A stretch of 64,000 nucleotides of DNA from assembly GCA_020634755.1 (NCBI GenBank), contig JACKBC010000022.1, positions 1 to 64,000 on the forward strand, written 5' to 3'. The notes below the pieces were generated by a model. It did not search any database. It was not told the DNA's origin and worked only from the letters and a program-made list of their open reading frames with translations. Shown here piece by piece: positions 59,676 to 64,000 of this stretch; the stretch's first letter is position 1; every line of letters starts with the position of its first letter. The translations under genes were made by a program, and so were the position numbers. The DNA comes from Caldilineaceae bacterium (lineage in GTDB: Bacteria; Chloroflexota; Anaerolineae; Caldilineales; Caldilineaceae).

Positions 59676-61556
59676 ATGCTGCACGAATTGCATATTCGCA
59701 ATTTTGCCATTATCGATGATCTGCGTCTGACCTTTGGTCCGGGACTGAATATTCTGACCGGCGAAACGGGCGCGGGCAAATCGATTATTATTGACGCACT
59801 GGGCATGTTGCTGGGCGATCGCGCGTCCGCCGAATGGATTCGCGCCGGCGCCGATATGGCCGCCATCGAGGCGACTTTTCGAGTACCTGCACCGGTAGCA
59901 GAACGCAAGGGGGAGCCGCAGGAAGCAGCGGCTAAAGCCGACGAACAGGCTGATGCCGATGAAGTTGGCCGTCAAATCTACGCCATTTTGGAAGAGCAGG
60001 GGTTGGACGACCCGGACAGTGCGGACTGGGTACAGTTGGGCCGTGAGGTGCGGGCCAGTGGGCGCAACATTTGTCGGGTCAATGGCCGCATGGTCAATTT
60101 GCAAATTTTGAGTGATATTTCTAGTTTGCTGATTGATGTTCACGGCCAGGGCGAACATCTGAATTTGCTGCGCCCACGCACGCACATTCACCTGTTGGAT
60201 CGCTACGCCGGTCTGCTGCCGGAACGCGCCCGCGTGGCGGAGCTGGTGCGCGAGCTGCGTGGCGTACGCACCGAATTAAGTCGATTGCGTCGCGATGCGC
60301 GCACCATTGCCCAGCGGTTGGACTTGTTAAATTATCAGGTGGATGAAATCTTTAGCGCCAATTTGCAGCCCGCTGAGGAAGGTGAGCTGGAAGCGGAGCG
60401 TCGCCGGCTGAGCAATGCGGAAACATTGATTACGCTGGCACAAGCCGCCCAAGCTGCGCTCAGTGAGGAAAGCGGCGACGGAACACCTTGTGCGCTCGAT
60501 CTGGTAGGTGAGTCGGTGGGCCGATTGGAACGGTTGGCGCGCATTGATCCCGACATGGAAGAGACGGTTGAAGCCGCCCAAAGTTTGCTGGAGCAACTCG
60601 CCGACTTGGCCCGCGCGCTGCAAGATTACGGTGAACAGCTTGAATTTAATCCCGAGCGTTTGCAGGAGGTCGAAGACCGCCTAGAGCTGATCAATACGCT
60701 GAAGCGCAAATATGGTGATACCATTGCGCAGATCAATGCCTTTGGCGAGAAGGCGCAGACCGAACTGGATGAGCTGAGCAATTGGGAAGTGAAGACCGCC
60801 AAATTAGAAGACGCTGAAGATAAATTGCTGCACGCAATTGGCAAGTTGGCGGCAGACCTGAGCCAAAAGCGGCAAGTGGCTGGTGAGCAAATGGCGCGCC
60901 AAGTTGTGACTGAATTGGCCGATTTGCGCATGGACCGGGCCCAGTTTAGCGTGGCCATCCATCAAACCGCACAGGACGAAGGCGCCTATTTGCCCGATAA
61001 CCGGCGCGTCGCGTTTGATGCCACCGGCGTGGATCAGGTCGAATTTTTAATGACCGCCAATCCTGGGGAACCAATGCGTCCGCTGGCCAAGGTGGCCTCT
61101 GGCGGTGAAACGGCGCGCATTATGCTGGCGCTTAAAAGCGTGTTGGCCCATGCCGACGCCACCCCAACGCTGATTTTTGACGAGATTGACCAGGGCATTG
61201 GCGGTCGCGTGGGCGCTGTAGTTGGACAAAAGCTGTGGAAGCTCACAGAAGAGCAACTTTCCGTGGCCAAGACGACCAAGAAGAAACAGGCCAACCAGGA
61301 GCCTTTTCATGGGCATCAAGTGCTGTGCATCACCCATTTGCCCCAATTGGCCGCATTTGGCGACGAACATTTTACAGTGAACAAGCGCGTGATTACCGAC
61401 AATGGCGATGAACGCACCGGTACGGTTGTACAGCGCTTGGATGACACAGAGCGCCTGGAGGAGCTGATGCTCATGTTGGGGGCCACGACCGAGGCTGGGC
61501 GTCAATCGGTCCAGGAGATGTTGAAAGAAGTGGAGCAGGTAAAGGGCGCAAAATAA
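59676..61556 (+). CDS. recN: DNA repair protein RecN
   Basis: 626 residues, somewhat longer than E. coli RecN (553). An SMC-like ATPase in double-strand break repair. Walker A is LTGETGAGKSIIIDALGMLL, followed by LGDRASAEWIRAGADMA. Long coiled-coil arms span residues ~185-420 (LRRDARTIAQRLDLLNYQVD, EAERRRLSNAETLITLAQAA). The ABC signature is LAKVASGGETARIMLALKS and Walker B TLIFDEIDQGIGGRVGAVVG, with the switch histidine in CITHLPQLAAFGDEHF. The extra length includes an acidic and Ala-rich insert near residues 75-95 (EPQEAAAKADEQADADEVGR) and TTKKKQANQEPFHG before the histidine. Confidence 0.96.
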   Translation: MLHELHIRNFAIIDDLRLTFGPGLNILTGETGAGKSIIIDALGMLLGDRASAEWIRAGADMAAIEATFRVPAPVAERKGEPQEAAAKADEQADADEVGRQIYAILEEQGLDDPDSADWVQLGREVRASGRNICRVNGRMVNLQILSDISSLLIDVHGQGEHLNLLRPRTHIHLLDRYAGLLPERARVAELVRELRGVRTELSRLRRDARTIAQRLDLLNYQVDEIFSANLQPAEEGELEAERRRLSNAETLITLAQAAQAALSEESGDGTPCALDLVGESVGRLERLARIDPDMEETVEAAQSLLEQLADLARALQDYGEQLEFNPERLQEVEDRLELINTLKRKYGDTIAQINAFGEKAQTELDELSNWEVKTAKLEDAEDKLLHAIGKLAADLSQKRQVAGEQMARQVVTELADLRMDRAQFSVAIHQTAQDEGAYLPDNRRVAFDATGVDQVEFLMTANPGEPMRPLAKVASGGETARIMLALKSVLAHADATPTLIFDEIDQGIGGRVGAVVGQKLWKLTEEQLSVAKTTKKKQANQEPFHGHQVLCITHLPQLAAFGDEHFTVNKRVITDNGDERTGTVVQRLDDTERLEELMLMLGATTEAGRQSVQEMLKEVEQVKGAK

Positions 61557-61603
61557 TCGGATGACAAGATGTGTTTTTCGCATCTTGTCATCCGATTCTC
61601 TTT
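61555..61603. terminator. Bidirectional terminator between recN and the phosphomutase
   Basis: A 17-bp perfect stem (61555-61571 with 61581-61597) around TGTTTTTCG, followed by CTCTTTTTC. It starts within a few bases of the recN stop and ends just before the convergent gene's stop. Confidence 0.88.
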
Positions 61604-61610
61604 TTCTGTC

Positions 61611-63110
61611 TTATGCCGCTACCCTTTGCAGCTGTTCGATCTGGGCCTGCGCCAGAGCGGCGCCTTCTTGTAAAAGCTGCTGTACTTGGGCATCGCTACG
61701 GCTCTCGGCGTAGATGCGCAGCACGGGCTCGGTGCCGCTGGGGCGAATGAGCAACCAACTCTCGTCGGCCAGCGTAAACTTAACGCCGTCGCGGTCGCTG
61801 GCGCGTTTGACGGGCTGTGCGGCCAGCGTATCCGGCGCGGCCGACATGAGGCTCGCCACCAGCGTGGCCTTATCAAACGGACGCACCGGCTGATCATTGC
61901 GGGCATAGCAGAATGGCCCTACGTCCGGCGCATCCATTAGCTCGCGCAAGAGCTGCGTCAGCGTCTTGCGCCGCGCCGCGACCATTTCCACCAGCAGCAG
62001 CCCCATGAGCAGCCCATCACCCTCTGGAATGTGCCCCAAAATGCTTATGCCGCCGCTCTCTTCGCCGCCGATCAGCACCTGCTCTTGCATCATCAAATCG
62101 CTAATATAGTTAAAGCCCACCGGCGTTTCGTGAATCTTCAGATCATAGCGCGCGGCCAGCCGATTGAGCATTTGGGTGGTGCTTACGGTTTTAACCACAC
62201 TGCCGCGCAGGCCCCGATCATGCACCAGATATTCAAGCAGCAACGCCATAATGCAGTGCGGGTCCACAAAGGTGGGGTCGGCAAAGTGATCCCCAGGATC
62301 CACGGCGCCAATGCGGTCAGCATCGCCATCGGTGGCCAGCCCGATTTGATATTGGCCGGTGGCCATTTCGTCCAATAGGGGCTGTAAATGGCGCGCGATG
62401 GGTTCAGGATGGCAGCCATTAAAGCCGGGGTTCATTTCACCACGCAGCTCCATCACGCGGCAGCCGGCATCTTGCAGCAGCCGGGCCAAATGGGTGCGGC
62501 CAGCGCCATACATGGCGTCTACTGCTACCGACAGGTTGGCGGCGCGGATTGTCTCAAAGTTGACCAAGGTGCGCAGATGGTCTTCATAAGCTGTGAATGG
62601 GTTGAAAAGCTGCACCAGCCCTTTTTGTTTGGCTTCTTCTAGATCCATAACTTTGGGCGCTAGTCCCTGCTCGGCATGGGTGCGAAGGCGATTTTCAACA
62701 TCTTTGCCATCGGCCGAACTGGCTGAACCGCCATAGGCGGCCTTTAGCTTAAGGCCGTTGTAGCGCGGTGGGTTGTGGCTGGCCGTAATCATAACGCCGC
62801 CGGAAGCGCCTTTGTCGGTAACGGCGTAGCTGATAATGGGCGTGGGGGCATCGCCTTGCGCCAGCCACACCTGCACACCATTGGCCGCCAACACTTCGGC
62901 CACGGCTGCGGCAAAGCGGTCACTGAGAAAGCGCGTGTCGTAACCGACCACCATGGTGGCAGGATGGGCCGCACGGCCATTGGTTTGCCGCAATGTGGCG
63001 TCATCTAGCGTTTTTTCGGCAATTGCCTGGGCCACTTTGCGCACGTTTTCAAAGGTAAAATCCTCACCAATGACGGCTCTCCAGCCATCTGTCCCAAACT
63101 TTATGGTCAT
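61611..63110 (-). CDS. Phosphoglucomutase/phosphomannomutase
   Basis: 499 residues from the ATG at 63110 (AGGAGAG upstream); the longer frame to 63260 is not supported. Four-domain alpha-D-phosphohexomutase: IKFGTDGWRAVIGEDFTFEN at the start, active-site serine loop ITASHNPPRYNGLKLKAAYG, metal loop ATDGDADRIGAVDPGD, sugar-binding GGEESGGISILGHIPEGDGL and phosphate-binding RPSGTEPVLRIYAES. It interconverts hexose 1- and 6-phosphates. Specificity (glucose or mannose) cannot be read from motifs alone. It supplies precursors for nucleotide sugars used by the glycan locus (inference). Confidence 0.93.
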   Translation of the reverse strand: MTIKFGTDGWRAVIGEDFTFENVRKVAQAIAEKTLDDATLRQTNGRAAHPATMVVGYDTRFLSDRFAAAVAEVLAANGVQVWLAQGDAPTPIISYAVTDKGASGGVMITASHNPPRYNGLKLKAAYGGSASSADGKDVENRLRTHAEQGLAPKVMDLEEAKQKGLVQLFNPFTAYEDHLRTLVNFETIRAANLSVAVDAMYGAGRTHLARLLQDAGCRVMELRGEMNPGFNGCHPEPIARHLQPLLDEMATGQYQIGLATDGDADRIGAVDPGDHFADPTFVDPHCIMALLLEYLVHDRGLRGSVVKTVSTTQMLNRLAARYDLKIHETPVGFNYISDLMMQEQVLIGGEESGGISILGHIPEGDGLLMGLLLVEMVAARRKTLTQLLRELMDAPDVGPFCYARNDQPVRPFDKATLVASLMSAAPDTLAAQPVKRASDRDGVKFTLADESWLLIRPSGTEPVLRIYAESRSDAQVQQLLQEGAALAQAQIEQLQRVAA

Positions 63111-63369
63111 GAATGTTTCTCTCCTGGTTGTCTGCAATGCGACGTGCGAGCAATAATAGATCGCAATAGAGCGTAAGCCGTGAAATAGAAAAGCGAGCGC
63201 CGAAATAAAGCGCTCGCCATATTGTATCAAAAATAATTTGGCTTTTTTCTTTCTAATCACTTACACAATAGTTAATGTTCCTCTGCGGCTCCCTGATGAT
63301 TGTCTTCAACAGGATCTATATTGCCCACTTGCTGAGGTAAGCCAGCCATAGATGCGCGGCGGCGCGTAC

Positions 63370-64000
63370 TCAATAGGCGCCTTTGCCCCGGATCACGGCA
63401 CCGATGGTGCGCCAGAGAATCTGTAAGTCCAGCCAGAGTGAATAGTGTTGAATGTAGTAAAGGTCCTGGTCGGTGTGCAGATGCATGGGGTTGTCGCTGC
63501 GTCCGTTGATCTGCCACCAGCCGGTAATGCCTTGGGGCACGGCAAAACGCTTGCGCTGCCAGTTTTCATACTCTTTGACCAACATGGGCAGCTCTGGCCG
63601 TGGGCCTACCAAGCTCATTTCGCCGCGCAGCACGTTAAAGAGCTGAGGCAGTTCATCAATGCTGGTGCGGCGCAGAAAGCGCCCAATGCGCGTGACGCGT
63701 GGATCATTGGGCTTTTTGTGAAAAAGGGCGGAAGCAGACTTTTCCGGCGGCACGTTTTCCGTGAGCTTCTGGTCGGCATTAACCACCATGGAGCGGAATT
63801 TGAGCATGTGGAACAGCTTGCCATTTTCGCCCACGGGCAGCACGGTAGAAGATGGACCGCCATCTTCCAGCTTGATGAGCAGCGCCACCAGCGCCAACAA
63901 CGGTGACGTGATTAGCAAGGTGATTAGCGAAACCAAAATATCCAGCAGGCGTTTGGCAAAACGCTGCACGCCATCAATGGCCGGGTCGCGTAGCCCAATC
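63370..64000 (-). CDS. Polyprenyl glycosylphosphotransferase, 5' part beyond the window
   Basis: The frame stays open to the window edge (IGLRDPAIDGVQRFAKR precedes the first in-window GTG at 63969), so the gene is truncated by the boundary. The catalytic domain is clear: KRLLDILVSLITLLITSPLL, MLKFRSMVVNADQKL, IDELPQLFNVLRGEMSLVGP, RPELPMLVKEYENWQRK and VPQGITGWWQINGRSDNPM. A short segment near 63835-63860 reads GGPSSTVLPVGENG where relatives have GPIFYRxxRVGENG; the next frame gives IFYRAAR there, so two small indels seem to have shifted and restored the frame. It is a second priming enzyme besides the one at 47194. Confidence 0.9.
   Translation of the reverse strand, partial: IGLRDPAIDGVQRFAKRLLDILVSLITLLITSPLLALVALLIKLEDGGPSSTVLPVGENGKLFHMLKFRSMVVNADQKLTENVPPEKSASALFHKKPNDPRVTRIGRFLRRTSIDELPQLFNVLRGEMSLVGPRPELPMLVKEYENWQRKRFAVPQGITGWWQINGRSDNPMHLHTDQDLYYIQHYSLWLDLQILWRTIGAVIRGKGAY

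Overview
The window looks like chromosomal DNA of a Chloroflexota bacterium, probably Anaerolineae, Caldilineae or a relative. This is inferred from several exported proteins whose domains are joined by long Thr/Pro-rich linkers, from the N-terminal four-cysteine motif plus DNRLRE and beta-propeller architecture of one of them, and from lamin-tail and cadherin-like surface proteins. GC content is moderate and there are frequent TTG/GTG starts. I see no rRNA, tRNA, CRISPR array, phage or intact insertion sequence. The window is rich in small dispersed palindromic repeats.

Layout. 0.5-6.1 kb: a secreted InhA-like metalloprotease and carbamoyl-phosphate synthase large chain (carB), which carries two in-frame palindromic insertions. 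6.3-7.3 kb: an orphan antitoxin and decayed DNA. 7.4-10.6 kb: a Na+/Ca2+ exchanger, a flavin-type oxidase-fold protein and small membrane or lipoprotein genes. 10.9-14.7 kb: a P-type ATPase and an AI-2E-type transporter, both full of frameshifts. 15.1-24.8 kb: a giant lamin-tail surface protein, then an ECF sigma factor translationally coupled to a membrane-anchored cadherin-like protein with near-identical 276-bp repeats. 25.2-35.2 kb: gatB, a TPR lytic transglycosylase, class I fructose-bisphosphatase, membrane proteins, a Crp/Fnr regulator and a GT39-like glycosyltransferase.

35.4-54.7 kb, almost all on the minus strand, is an exopolysaccharide or surface-glycan locus. It holds a low-molecular-weight tyrosine phosphatase and a Wzc-like tyrosine kinase, a large surface protein, a three-gene heptose module (HddA, GmhA, GmhB), a degenerate PP2C-like membrane protein, a priming polyprenyl glycosylphosphotransferase, four glycosyltransferases and an SMR-like flippase. 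55.7-58.5 kb holds two tandem paralogous secreted proteins. 58.7-64 kb holds an E. coli Pfk-2-like kinase, recN, a phosphohexomutase and the 3' part of a second priming glycosyltransferase. The heptose module, the phosphomutase and the fructose enzymes could all feed sugar nucleotides into the glycan locus (inference).

The most interesting signals are the repeats. (1) A palindromic element inserted twice, in frame, in carB. (2) A ~90-nt element found complete or partial before five genes, always in the same orientation to the downstream gene, in three cases 20-25 nt before the start codon, with long-range complementarity and some covariation; it may be a new structured 5' leader. (3) A ~45-nt hairpin family concentrated upstream of glycan genes. 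(4) MITE-like elements ending in TTACGCA.
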